This document shows, in pieces, positions 10,546 to 19,733 of a stretch of DNA of 64,000 nucleotides. The stretch covers positions 1,178,001-1,242,000 of the forward strand of contig NC_010397.1 of assembly GCF_000069185.1 (NCBI RefSeq), read 5' to 3'. The stretch comes from Mycobacteroides abscessus ATCC 19977 (GTDB lineage Bacteria > Actinomycetota > Actinomycetes > Mycobacteriales > Mycobacteriaceae). Below the pieces are notes generated by a model. That model worked only from the letters and a program-made list of their open reading frames with translations, ran no database searches and was not told the DNA's origin. Each line of letters opens with the position of its first letter. Within the stretch, counting starts at the first letter, position 1. Both the position numbers and the translations under genes were made by a program.

Positions 10546-11025
10546 TTACTGCCCGTTGCTGACCGAGTTGTCCACCGTAGGCAGGCCCTGGAGTGCGCGT
10601 ACGTGATCGAGCACGGCGGCGACGGTTTCCAGGCTCTGCTTGTTCAAACCGATCGCCCGCAACGCGATGAGCTCCACTTCGTCGCGCGTGGTCTCGTCCA
10701 GTGCTCCGAGGCGCTCATCGAGCGAGTACGTGCGCTCTGGATCGGTGAGTGCCGAGAGCGGAACACGGAAGAAGTCGGCCAGCGCGCCGAGTAGGTCGAT
10801 GGCCGGGCGGGCACGCTTGCCGGTGCGCAGCGCCGAGAGGTACGCGCCACCGACTTTGATGCCGGGATTGGCCTTCTTGATGCCACTGGCAACCTCGTCG
10901 TTGGTCCACATGCGCCCGTCGGGCCGACGATGCGACTGGAACAGTGCATTGATGCGGTCAGCCAGATTCGCATCGGCGGATTTGGCGTCTTGGGGAGGCG
11001 CCGACGGGGGGCTCGAAGTGGCCAT
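10546..11025 (-). CDS. EspR-like XRE-family transcriptional regulator
   Basis: 159-aa DNA-binding protein, ATG 11025 (a reading frame to 11091 has no better start). The helix-turn-helix lies at about residues 39-75 (WTNDEVASGIKKAN, YLSALRTGKRARP), followed by a C-terminal helical segment (ALADFFRVPLSALTD, VELIALRAIGLNKQSL). The layout and many positions, such as YLS.LR.G.R..P and ALA.FF, resemble EspR of M. tuberculosis, so it may dimerise through its C-terminus. It heads the trio with the ImmA/IrrE protease and the 7-TM protein and probably represses the operon. Confidence 0.85.
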   Translation of the reverse strand: MATSSPPSAPPQDAKSADANLADRINALFQSHRRPDGRMWTNDEVASGIKKANPGIKVGGAYLSALRTGKRARPAIDLLGALADFFRVPLSALTDPERTYSLDERLGALDETTRDEVELIALRAIGLNKQSLETVAAVLDHVRALQGLPTVDNSVSNGQ

Positions 11026-11108
11026 TACATAAGTCAAACACCGATGCGGTGCGCCCTCAACGCGAAGGGGCAGACTCTCAGTGTGATTCAACCCACAGTT
11101 GAGGTGGG

Positions 11109-12950
<1,842 letters not shown>

Positions 12951-12982
12951 ATCCAGCTCCCGACTCACGATGGAAAACACTA

Positions 12983-13016
12983 CCTGCGCTAACTAAGTAA
13001 ATTCTTAGCTCGCAGG
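12983..13016. promoter_or_regulatory. Nested inverted repeat in the acyl-AMP ligase promoter region
   Basis: Outer arms CCTGCG (12983-12988) and CGCAGG (13011-13016) enclose inner arms CTAAG and CTTAG (12993-13008) around an AT-rich centre. It lies 33-66 nt upstream of the ligase start. It may be an operator or a 5' leader hairpin; the regulator is unknown. Confidence 0.4.
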
Positions 13017-13245
13017 TGACCCGCCGTGCGAGGGGCGGGCGGCAACTTCCAAGGTCGTCGATCGCGCAGTCTGGTGACGAATCAACATCAGAGTTCTGTG
13101 AAATCTGGTGTCCTTCAAGGGGTATCACTACATGCCGGATAGTTTCAATGTGACGCAAGAGGTGTGTCGCCTGCGGGTGTGAGCTTGGTTGTAAACAAGC
13201 GGAGCCGCGCGCGGTGGGATATCGGAGTTGGTGTTGGCGGGCGCG
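13017..13245. other. Non-coding stretch between acyl-AMP ligase and tRNA
   Basis: Together with the flanking repeats this is a gene-free region of about 320 nt. No credible ORF, RNA or repeat was recognised in it; a 16-codon frame at about 13131 has no support. Confidence 0.5.
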
Positions 13246-13260
13246 CCTAGTAGAACTAGG
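13246..13260. promoter_or_regulatory. Small inverted repeat 9 nt before the tRNA
   Basis: CCTAGT-AGA-ACTAGG is a perfect 6-bp inverted repeat immediately upstream of the tRNA gene, overlapping where a -10 region would lie. Its role is unclear. Confidence 0.3.
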
Positions 13261-13269
13261 TGATCTATG

Positions 13270-13343
13270 GCCCCCATAGCCCAATTGGCAGAGGCAGCGG
13301 ACTTAAAATCCGCCAAGTGTCGGTTCGAGTCCGACTGGGGGCA
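13270..13343 (+). tRNA. tRNA with anticodon UAA (Leu), short variable arm
   Basis: A 74-nt cloverleaf with perfect 7-bp acceptor stem GCCCCCA/TGGGGGC, D arm GCC...GGC, anticodon stem GCGGA/TCCGC with loop CTTAAAA (anticodon UAA), variable loop CAAGT, and T arm GTCGG-TTCGAGT-CCGAC. The discriminator is A and no CCA is encoded. The anticodon reads UUA (Leu). Unusually for leucine, the variable loop is short (class I) instead of the long class II arm. The fold is certain; the charging identity rests on the anticodon and A73. Confidence 0.92.
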
Positions 13344-13412
13344 CGTCTCTTCACGTGAGCCGTCGTGCGCGGGCCCCAACCACTGAGTATCTCCTGATGC
13401 AAGATTGACCCC

Positions 13413-14735
13413 ATGCCGCTGGAGCTCACCGCAGAACAAGCCGCTGCCCGGTTGAACCCCGTCGACACATTGGGCATCCCGTTGGGACCCGGCCAGCCCC
13501 CGGCCTTTCTGCGCGCACTTGGTGTCCGTAAGGACTGGACGGATCTGCGGGTGTACGGCGCGCTGCTGGCTGTCGGCACCGAACTGTTCTCCCGGCCGGG
13601 CGTGCACTATCTGTCGGGCTTCTTCGGGCCGCTCGAGCGCGCACTGCGGGACATGGGCGCCGATATCGAGTTCGCGGCAGCTGACTTCCGCCGCTTCGGG
13701 CCGCTGCTGGAGCGCCAGTCGCCACGGGTGATGACGACGGTCGCGACGCCGCCCGGCCCAGACGGTTGGTGTTCGCTCTCGCTGCACGCGGGCGGGACGA
13801 TCGGTGAATTACGGCGTGCGGGAGCCGATCCGGAGCGCCTGCTCATCGTCGAAGTCTCGGAGGCATATCCGCGCACTTTTGGTGTCGGGGAGCAGCATCG
13901 CCACGCGCTGCACGTCGACGAGATCGATGTCCTGGTGTCCTCGACGGACGCGCCGCTGGCGCTGCCGGGAGGCGATGCGGCACCGTCGGATGTCGATCGC
14001 GCCATCGCGCGGCACGCCGTGGGTTTCATCGGCCCCGGGGCGACGTTGCAGACCGGAATCGGTGCCATTCCCAACCAGATTGCGACGTTGTTGGCAGAAG
14101 GCGACGGCGGTGGTTACGGGCTGCACAGCGAGATGTTCACCGATGGCTGCATGAAACTGCATCGCGCGGGCAAGGTCACCAACACCGGCAAGGGCCAGTA
14201 CGACGGCGTGAGCGTGACGACTTTCGCCTTCGGGTCACCGGATCTTTACGCCTGGCTGGACGGCAACGCCGACGTGGCGTTCCTTCCGGTCGAGATCGTC
14301 AATGCCCCTGAGGTTATCGGCGCCAACAACGACATGATCTCGATCAACGGTGCGCTCTCCATCGACATTCAGGGGCAGGTTGTCGCCGACACCATCAATG
14401 GTGGGCAATTCAGCGGAATCGGCGGCGCCGAGGACTTCGTGGCCGGCGCAGGGCTCGAACTGTCGGACCGTTCCTTGATTTGCCTGCCTTCGACTTTCGA
14501 GAAGGGTGGTGCGCTCCAGTCGCGCATTGTGCCGTGGTTCGGGCCGGGCGCCGTCATCACCACACCGCGTCATCAGGTCGACGTGGTGATCACCGAATAC
14601 GGGGCTGCGGAGCTGGAAGGCAGGACGGTTCGGGAGCGCGGCGAGGCGCTGGCGGCCATCGCGCACCCGCAGTTCCGGGATGCGCTGCGGGCCGCGGCCA
14701 CGCGTGCGGCGAACGGTCGCTCACCGGTCAGTTGA
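13413..14735 (+). CDS. Acetyl-CoA hydrolase/CoA-transferase family protein
   Basis: 440-aa class I CoA-transferase of the acetyl-CoA hydrolase/4-hydroxybutyrate CoA-transferase family. Visible family features are GATLQTGIGAIPNQIA, LHSEMFTDG, NAPEVIGANNDMISINGALSIDI, and GQFSGIGGAEDF in the C-terminal domain. It probably moves CoA between short-chain acyl groups; the true substrate cannot be told. The ATG at 13413 is 69 nt past the tRNA and the stop is 2 nt from the convergent DUF3060 gene. Confidence 0.87.
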   Translation: MPLELTAEQAAARLNPVDTLGIPLGPGQPPAFLRALGVRKDWTDLRVYGALLAVGTELFSRPGVHYLSGFFGPLERALRDMGADIEFAAADFRRFGPLLERQSPRVMTTVATPPGPDGWCSLSLHAGGTIGELRRAGADPERLLIVEVSEAYPRTFGVGEQHRHALHVDEIDVLVSSTDAPLALPGGDAAPSDVDRAIARHAVGFIGPGATLQTGIGAIPNQIATLLAEGDGGGYGLHSEMFTDGCMKLHRAGKVTNTGKGQYDGVSVTTFAFGSPDLYAWLDGNADVAFLPVEIVNAPEVIGANNDMISINGALSIDIQGQVVADTINGGQFSGIGGAEDFVAGAGLELSDRSLICLPSTFEKGGALQSRIVPWFGPGAVITTPRHQVDVVITEYGAAELEGRTVRERGEALAAIAHPQFRDALRAAATRAANGRSPVS

Positions 14736-14737
14736 GT

Positions 14738-15364
14738 TCAGCTCTGTTCCACGGTGTTGTTGTTCCCCGACTTGGCGACCTGCGGCTCCCCGGTGCGATA
14801 CGTGACCTGGTTGTCGATACCCGAAACCCCGATCTTTACCGCGGTCTCGACGGTCACCGTGTTCTCGACACCGGAGACCGTGAGGGTGTCGCAATTACCC
14901 AGTATCTCAACGGTATGGGAGACCCCGCTGACGCTGACCGAGCAGCCGTCGCAGCTGATTGCGACGTTCTTATGAGTGCCGGCGACACTGAATGTCGATC
15001 CCGCGGGCACGAACGTCGGCCCCGGTGCCGCGGTTGATGACGGCGTTGCTCTGGGAATTTTCACCACGGTTGATCTTGCTGGCCGCGTGCCCGACGGGCC
15101 CGAAACCGTTGGCCCACCTTGCCGAATCGTGGGTTCGGCCGCATAGAAGACGAGCCCCGCGGCTCCTGCGGTAATCACGGCCAGAAAGACAAGGAACCGT
15201 CGGCGAAACGTGCGGACGGGAGACCGAGAGATCTGGGTCGTGTCATACGCAGGGAGTGGATACGGACTTTGGCTCGGGGCACCCAACTCTGAGCGCTGCG
15301 CCCGCTCGCTGAGAGGGCGTTCCAGCTCCCGAATTCGGGCCTCGGGGTCACCGTCGGGCTCCAC
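14738..15364 (-). CDS. DUF3060 membrane-anchored protein
   Basis: 208-aa protein with a charged N-terminal segment (about 1-55), one membrane helix (RFLVFLAVITAGAAGLVFY), a Ser/Thr/Pro linker and a C-terminal DUF3060 domain of short repeated beta units (HKNVAISCDGCSVSVSGV, HTVEILGNCDTLTVSGVENTV, GIDNQVTYRTG). The domain should face outside the membrane; two Cys pairs could form disulfides. Start is GTG 15364. Such proteins are frequent in mycobacteria and have no known function. Confidence 0.8.
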   Translation of the reverse strand: MEPDGDPEARIRELERPLSERAQRSELGAPSQSPYPLPAYDTTQISRSPVRTFRRRFLVFLAVITAGAAGLVFYAAEPTIRQGGPTVSGPSGTRPARSTVVKIPRATPSSTAAPGPTFVPAGSTFSVAGTHKNVAISCDGCSVSVSGVSHTVEILGNCDTLTVSGVENTVTVETAVKIGVSGIDNQVTYRTGEPQVAKSGNNNTVEQS

Positions 15365-15418
15365 TTACCGATGGTCGCACACCACGTGTCCTACAGCGAT
15401 AGCCTTCGGACATGAATG

Positions 15419-15520
15419 ATGGGGGGGGACCGTCCAGCGAACGTGCGTTGCACCCAGTGCGGCACCGATATCGGGGACCCCGACGGCAACCTGATTCTGT
15501 TCTGCGGTGCCGAGGCATAA
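15419..15520 (+). CDS. Possible 33-aa Cys-containing small protein
   Basis: ATG 15419 opens a 33-codon frame ending at TAA 15520. It contains RCTQCGTDIGDPDGN followed by LFCGAEA, like half of a zinc ribbon (CxxC plus a third Cys). The start sits in a run of eight G, so the frame may be wrong or phase-variable. No clear ribosome site. It could be a real microprotein, or a remnant of a larger zinc-ribbon gene. Confidence 0.35.
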   Translation: MGGDRPANVRCTQCGTDIGDPDGNLILFCGAEA

Positions 15521-15544
15521 AAGAACCTCTCGCCATGGACGCCG

Positions 15545-15940
15545 ATGGCGACCACAATGGGCGACATGCAATTGCCAAGTTCGTTCGATGGACTCGTGAC
15601 CGACGGTGGTAAGTCGATCGTCTACGGCGAGCCGTATACGACAGCCGACGGCACCTTGGTCATCACCGTCGCCAAGGTGCGAAACCGCGGGCGTGGCTCT
15701 GAGGGCGAACCGCTGGAAACAGTCGCCAAACCCCTGGGCGTATTCGTCATCAAGGACGGCGATGCCCAGTGGCGCCCGGCCTTCAATGCCGACCGGGCCT
15801 CAACATTGGGCATCCTCACCGGCATGCTCGCGGCGGCCCTGGGACTGCTGGCGATCATCCGTCGACCACCCTGGCCCGATCTGACATCGCCGGGTTGGTC
15901 TCCCGCGGAGAACCCGCAGTGGTGGCGCGGCAGGCGCTGA
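15545..15940 (+). CDS. GerW/YtfJ-like small membrane protein
   Basis: 131-aa protein. The N-terminal 85 residues follow the GerW/YtfJ layout (GGKSIVYGEPYTTADGT, VITVAKVRNRGRGSEG, LGVFVIKDGDAQWRPAF). A single membrane helix follows (about 90-108, ILTGMLAAALGLLAII), then a Pro/Trp-rich tail. In spore formers this family is linked to germination; many non-sporulating actinobacteria have relatives of unknown role. The start could be ATG 15545 or 15557. The assignment comes from pattern only. Confidence 0.68.
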   Translation: MATTMGDMQLPSSFDGLVTDGGKSIVYGEPYTTADGTLVITVAKVRNRGRGSEGEPLETVAKPLGVFVIKDGDAQWRPAFNADRASTLGILTGMLAAALGLLAIIRRPPWPDLTSPGWSPAENPQWWRGRR

Positions 15941-15967
15941 CCGTACAGCGCCCGCCGCAGCCAATCG

Positions 15968-16582
15968 CTACTTCTGGGTGACGGTTTCCTTGAAGGTGCC
16001 GTCGCCCTGGTTCAGCCAGGTGATGGTGCCCTTCTGGAATTCGCCGATCCAGCCGCCCTTGGCGACATCGGGTCCGCCAGCCGTCTCTTCTTCGTCGGCG
16101 GTGGGGAAGCCGAGCGCGCCACCGGCCCCACCCTGCGCGGTGTACACCTTCAGGATTTCGCCCTGGACCAGGTGTGCGCCAGTGGAGGGCGAGCTGAAGA
16201 TGGTGCCCTTGGCGAACGCCTGCACCGTGCCGTCACCAACCTTTTCCGGTTGTCCGCTCGGTGCACCGAGCTTCGCTTCGCCACCGGCCTTGGTGTAGGC
16301 CTCGGCAATGGGCGGCTCCAAGACCACCTCGCCGCCACCCGGCACGGTGACCGTTGACGGTGCTCCCGCAACCACGGATGACACCGCGCTGCTGGCCGAT
16401 GAGGCCGCGCTCGAGGCGGCGCTGCCACCCGCACTGATCGCGGACGATGCCGCGCTAGTTGCACTCGACACCGATTCCTTCGCGGCATCTTTGTCCTGCT
16501 GTGAACAGGCGACAGCTACCGCTGCGGAGATCGCAACGATGGAAACCGCGCCTGCTGCTCGTTTCATCAGATTGGTATCCAT
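15968..16582 (-). CDS. LGFP-repeat lipoprotein
   Basis: About 204 aa, with a lipoprotein signal ending AVACS, a low-complexity Ala/Ser-rich linker (SSAASSAISAGGS) and a C-terminal region with LGFP-type repeats (KLGAPSGQPEKVGDG, ALGFPTADEEET, GGWIGEFQKGTITW). LGFP repeats occur in mycolic-acid bacteria in proteins attached to or acting at the cell wall. Start ATG 16582 is chosen to give a proper signal; ATG 16567 is also possible. It probably functions at the outer face of the membrane; the ligand is unknown. Confidence 0.83.
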   Translation of the reverse strand: MDTNLMKRAAGAVSIVAISAAVAVACSQQDKDAAKESVSSATSAASSAISAGGSAASSAASSASSAVSSVVAGAPSTVTVPGGGEVVLEPPIAEAYTKAGGEAKLGAPSGQPEKVGDGTVQAFAKGTIFSSPSTGAHLVQGEILKVYTAQGGAGGALGFPTADEEETAGGPDVAKGGWIGEFQKGTITWLNQGDGTFKETVTQK

Positions 16583-16740
16583 GATTCGAACGTAACAATT
16601 TAGCCGCGCCATTTAGGCGAGTTTTTAGATGTTCACCAATTGTCGGGGGAACGGCCATTAATTCGGCAAGCGCGTACTGCATACACACAATTCATGTGAA
16701 ATGCGTGCGCCGGGTATGCGCGCGGCACCAAAGGGCGCGG

Positions 16741-17217
16741 TCAGGAAGCTGGAGTCAGCTCGCAGACGTAGTCGCCGACATCGATGTGCACCTCGGCCGC
16801 CTCCGGAACGGCCGGCGTGGGCACGACGTTGAGCTGGAATTGCTCGCGACCGAAGTCGTCGCTGGTTCCCGGCCACTGCTCCTGCAAGATGTCGCTGATC
16901 AGACCGGCGACCGCGGGCTCGGTGACACGGTAGGTCTCGGCCTGGCAGAACTTGGAGTAGACCTCGGTGACGCGGATGCGCGCCTTCTCGATGGGCAGCG
17001 TTCCCAGGTCTTCGCCGGTTTCCGGATCGCGCACGGCGGTTCCGGTGGCGCCGATGACCGAGAAGATCATCCCGACCTCCACGCCTGCCTCGTCGCCCTT
17101 GTTGACCAGTACCGAGTAGCGGTCGACGATATCGGCGACCTTCCCGATGATCGGGTCGACGGGCTCCAGCTCCGGCTCACCAACCGATTGCTCCGCCACC
17201 GTGGTCTCTTCAGGCAT
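16741..17217 (-). CDS. Small protein with FlgT-C-like beta domain
   Basis: 158 aa, ATG 17217, overlapping the end of the upstream gene by 8 nt. The core (IIGKVADIVDRYSVLVNKGDEAGVEVGMIFSVIG, then VRDPETGEDLG) has the pattern of FlgT C-terminal/curli-type beta domains that begin with a strand-Val-Asn-Gly-GVxxGM motif. No signal peptide or membrane helix is visible, so it may be cytoplasmic and work with the membrane protein encoded just upstream. The domain similarity is a pattern judgement. Confidence 0.62.
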   Translation of the reverse strand: MPEETTVAEQSVGEPELEPVDPIIGKVADIVDRYSVLVNKGDEAGVEVGMIFSVIGATGTAVRDPETGEDLGTLPIEKARIRVTEVYSKFCQAETYRVTEPAVAGLISDILQEQWPGTSDDFGREQFQLNVVPTPAVPEAAEVHIDVGDYVCELTPAS

Positions 17218-17797
17218 TGCCGACACCGACGGTGTAGTTGTTGGGGCGCGACGCCGACTCGATCTTTTGCCGTTCGGGTTGTCCGGCGTTCTCGGCCGTC
17301 GCGAAATCGGTCTTGGCCTTGGCCACCGCGGCACTCGAGACATTCTCCGACTCGCGCAGCGCCTGGAAGGCATGACGCAAAGTCAGCCGGCTGATCGTCA
17401 GGGCCAGGTTCAGGGCGCTGGAAGCCGACTGCTTGTTGCCCTCGTTGAGGTCGTTCGACGCGGCCGCAAGGTGCTTGTCCACGTCCATCATGCCCTGCAG
17501 CGTCACCATGGTCGCGTAGGCAGACTGCCCGACGTTGCGGTCAAGCTTGTTGCTCTGCTGAATGCGGTGATACAGGTCGGCAATCAAGATTCCGGAGACC
17601 AGCGCCAACAGTGGCGTGACGATGCCCTGGACGAATCGGGTCAGTTCGGCGTCGCGTGCCGTAAAGCCGACAACCGCCGCGACGATGGTTGCGACAATCG
17701 CCGCTCCGACGATCGTCCAATGAACCAGTGTGGGCTTCGGGGGAAGCTGATCTGAATTTGCCAACGTCGTTACCGTCCGTTCGGTGAGTGGACACAT
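17210..17797 (-). CDS. Two-helix membrane protein, unknown function
   Basis: About 195 aa with two N-terminal membrane helices (WTIVGAAIVATIVAAVVGF, FVQGIVTPLLALVSGILI), then a mainly helical cytoplasmic part (MMDVDKHLAAASNDLNEGNK, ALNLALTISRLTLRHAFQALRE). Not recognised as a named family. The end overlaps the next gene by 8 nt, indicating a two-gene operon. The start is uncertain (ATG 17797 has no good ribosome site). The product may form a membrane assembly with its partner. Confidence 0.65.
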   Translation of the reverse strand: MCPLTERTVTTLANSDQLPPKPTLVHWTIVGAAIVATIVAAVVGFTARDAELTRFVQGIVTPLLALVSGILIADLYHRIQQSNKLDRNVGQSAYATMVTLQGMMDVDKHLAAASNDLNEGNKQSASSALNLALTISRLTLRHAFQALRESENVSSAAVAKAKTDFATAENAGQPERQKIESASRPNNYTVGVGNA

Positions 17798-18009
17798 TCA
17801 CTGCATCCATGACCCCATGAGCACTGACCGCAGCATGTTAACACCGCGCTCGGCTTCCTCCAAGGTCAGGTTACGCGCAGCACTTCAAGTTTGCTGGATG
17901 TGGCATATCCATCGATTTGCCCGAATTGAATTGAATGAGAAAGGCTTCCAGCGATTGCCGGCGACCGCGCCCCTACTGGTGTGTTCGTGTCTACCCGCTG
18001 AGGAGCGGG

Positions 18010-18456
18010 TTACCCGCACTGCTGTTCGGCAGCGGCATTGGTCGCCACGATGACCGCGGCCTGCCGATCTGCCGTCAGCTCATGCCAGGACTTGTGGAAG
18101 GTGCCGGGGCCGATGTTCCCGGTGCTCTGTATGGACTGTAGGTACCCCTCCACCAGCTGGTCGGGCCCATCGTGCTTGCCGGTCATCCAGTCGGCAGCCG
18201 CCCGGCACGCCTGGTAGTACTCCTCCTCCAAGGATGAGGGGGCGGCGTTCACGGACGTTGTGACGCCCGCTGGGGACACTCCTGAGCCGGCGGCCGGCGG
18301 CTGGGCTGCGGGAGCCCCCAGCGACGTCGTGGTGGTGCCTGCGGTGACGGAGGGGCTGGGAGCCGCCTTATCGTCCGATGCGGACGAGCACGCAGCGCCG
18401 ATCAGTGGGACGCAGCAGGCCATCAGAGTCGCAGCGATGCGAGTTGGGGCGGTCAC
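18010..18456 (-). CDS. lpqV: LpqV-type lipoprotein
   Basis: About 148-aa lipoprotein with lipobox-type end IGAACS, a Ser/Thr/Pro linker and a conserved C-terminal domain (EEEYYQACRAAADWM, GPGTFHKSWHELTADRQAAVIVATNAAA, ending QQCG with a likely disulfide). The pattern and position before a cysteine-dioxygenase-like and a rhodanese gene match lpqV (Rv1064c). GTG 18456 is taken because GGAG lies just upstream; an in-frame ATG at 18492 is the alternative. Function unknown; it is expected on the outer membrane leaflet side of the plasma membrane. Confidence 0.78.
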   Translation of the reverse strand: MTAPTRIAATLMACCVPLIGAACSSASDDKAAPSPSVTAGTTTTSLGAPAAQPPAAGSGVSPAGVTTSVNAAPSSLEEEYYQACRAAADWMTGKHDGPDQLVEGYLQSIQSTGNIGPGTFHKSWHELTADRQAAVIVATNAAAEQQCG

Positions 18457-18636
18457 CACTCCAAAGTAGCAAGTGCCTACCAGCCACGACATTTACTCAC
18501 CTAGAGCTTTTGCCCGGGGGCCAAAACCGCTGGAAAACGCCGGTACCATTTCAGCTGTGATGGGACACAGGGGTTTTCAGGGGTGTTGTCGCGGCTAGCC
18601 GTGTCCACCCCTGCCCCTTCCATCGATTGAGCCTTC

Positions 18637-19209
18637 ATGACCACTGCATCTGTCCTGGATCTGCGCCGTCCTTCCTCCGCAGGATCCCTGCCCACCCGAC
18701 TGCGACTGCCGGACCTGCTCCGCATCACCGATGAGGGTGCCGATGACGCCCTGCACGGCCGCTTCGACCACCTGCTGCCCGCGGGCGGCCTACCGGTCGA
18801 CGAGCGCTGGGCCACCCGCATCCACGCCGACGACGAGCTCGATGTCTGGCTGATCAGCTGGGTGCCCGACAAATCCACCGAATTGCACGACCATTGCGGA
18901 TCATTGGGCGCGCTGACCGTGCTCAGCGGTTCGTTGCATGAATATCGCTGGGATGGCAGCCAACTGGTGCGCCGCAGGCTCGACGCCGGCGATCAAGCGG
19001 GGTTTCCGCTCGGCTGGGTGCATGACGTCATGCGGGCTCCCCTGAAATTGAGCGGTGCGCCGGTTCCTGCCGAAAGCGGGCCCACGCTGAGCGTGCACGC
19101 TTACTCGCCGCCGCTGACCGCGATGTCGTATTACGAAGTGACCCAGGCCAACACATTGCGACGCAGCCGCACCATCCTCACCGACGAGCCAGAGGGGCCG
19201 GCGGCATGA
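18637..19209 (+). CDS. Cysteine dioxygenase-like cupin protein
   Basis: 190-aa cupin of the type I cysteine dioxygenase family (Rv1065 homologue). Three iron-binding histidines are visible: His84 and His86 in ELHDHCGS and His129 in PLGWVHDV, with SVHAYSPPL in the last strand. It probably oxidises a thiol such as cysteine or 3-mercaptopropionate to its sulfinate. It overlaps the rhodanese gene by 4 nt, so the pair may process sulfur oxidation products together. Confidence 0.85.
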   Translation: MTTASVLDLRRPSSAGSLPTRLRLPDLLRITDEGADDALHGRFDHLLPAGGLPVDERWATRIHADDELDVWLISWVPDKSTELHDHCGSLGALTVLSGSLHEYRWDGSQLVRRRLDAGDQAGFPLGWVHDVMRAPLKLSGAPVPAESGPTLSVHAYSPPLTAMSYYEVTQANTLRRSRTILTDEPEGPAA

Positions 19210-19574
19210 CGATTCACGATCTGCTCGCGTCGGCGCGGGGGCGCCTGCGTCGTCTGCCTGCCGACGAGGTGCCGACCGCGCTCGGCCGTGGTGCGTTCCT
19301 GGTCGACATCCGTCCTGCCGCGCAACGTGCCGAAGAGGGCGAGGTGATCAATGCCCTCGTCATCGAGCGCAACGTGCTGGAATGGCGGCTGGACCCGGAA
19401 AGCGATGCCCGGATCCCGCAGGCCGGCAATCACGATGTGGAATGGGTGATCCTGTGCCAGGAGGGGTACACCTCCAGCCTTGCCGCCGCCTCGCTGCAGG
19501 ACATCGGTCTCTACCGTGCCACCGACGTCATCGGCGGATACAAGGCCCTCAAGGACAAGGGCATCCTGATCTAG
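19206..19574 (+). CDS. Rhodanese-like sulfurtransferase
   Basis: 122-aa single-domain rhodanese (Rv1066 homologue) with active-site loop Cys84-Gln-Glu-Gly-Tyr-Thr and upstream VDIRPAAQR motif. It would transfer sulfane sulfur from a donor to a thiol acceptor. ATG 19206 overlaps the stop of the dioxygenase-like gene, indicating a coupled pair in sulfur metabolism. Confidence 0.9.
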   Translation: MTIHDLLASARGRLRRLPADEVPTALGRGAFLVDIRPAAQRAEEGEVINALVIERNVLEWRLDPESDARIPQAGNHDVEWVILCQEGYTSSLAAASLQDIGLYRATDVIGGYKALKDKGILI

Positions 19575-19644
19575 CTCCCTGCCGCAGGGCCTGGGCATGA
19601 CATGCGGATAAGCGCCACCCGGGTACGTGTACGCACTGCCCGCG

Positions 19645-19697
19645 TCTATGCGACAACGATCCGGCCGAGCTGGCCTACACCGCGGTTGTCGCATAGA
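19645..19697. repeat. 53-bp intergenic palindrome (13-bp arms)
   Basis: TCTATGCGACAAC (19645-19657) and its exact reverse complement GTTGTCGCATAGA (19685-19697) flank a 27-nt centre with GGCC motifs. It lies between convergent rhodanese and marR genes. No T-run follows on either strand, so it is not a classical terminator; it may still act as one, or be a dispersed palindromic repeat. Confidence 0.6.
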
Positions 19698-19733
19698 GGT
19701 GGGCACCAACGGTGTGGGGTGGGACGCCTGGCT

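Noticed and set aside
13270..13343. tRNA as an integration (att) site
   Set aside because: No integrase, no direct repeat of the tRNA 3' end and no foreign-looking island follow.
13128..13787. 219-aa minus-strand frame across the tRNA and the CoA-transferase start
   Set aside because: It reads through the tRNA (typical CPQSDSNR translation) and lies antisense to a well-supported gene.
19575..19733. Classical intrinsic terminator between rhodanese and marR
   Set aside because: The stem is long and perfect but the loop is 27 nt and no T-run follows.
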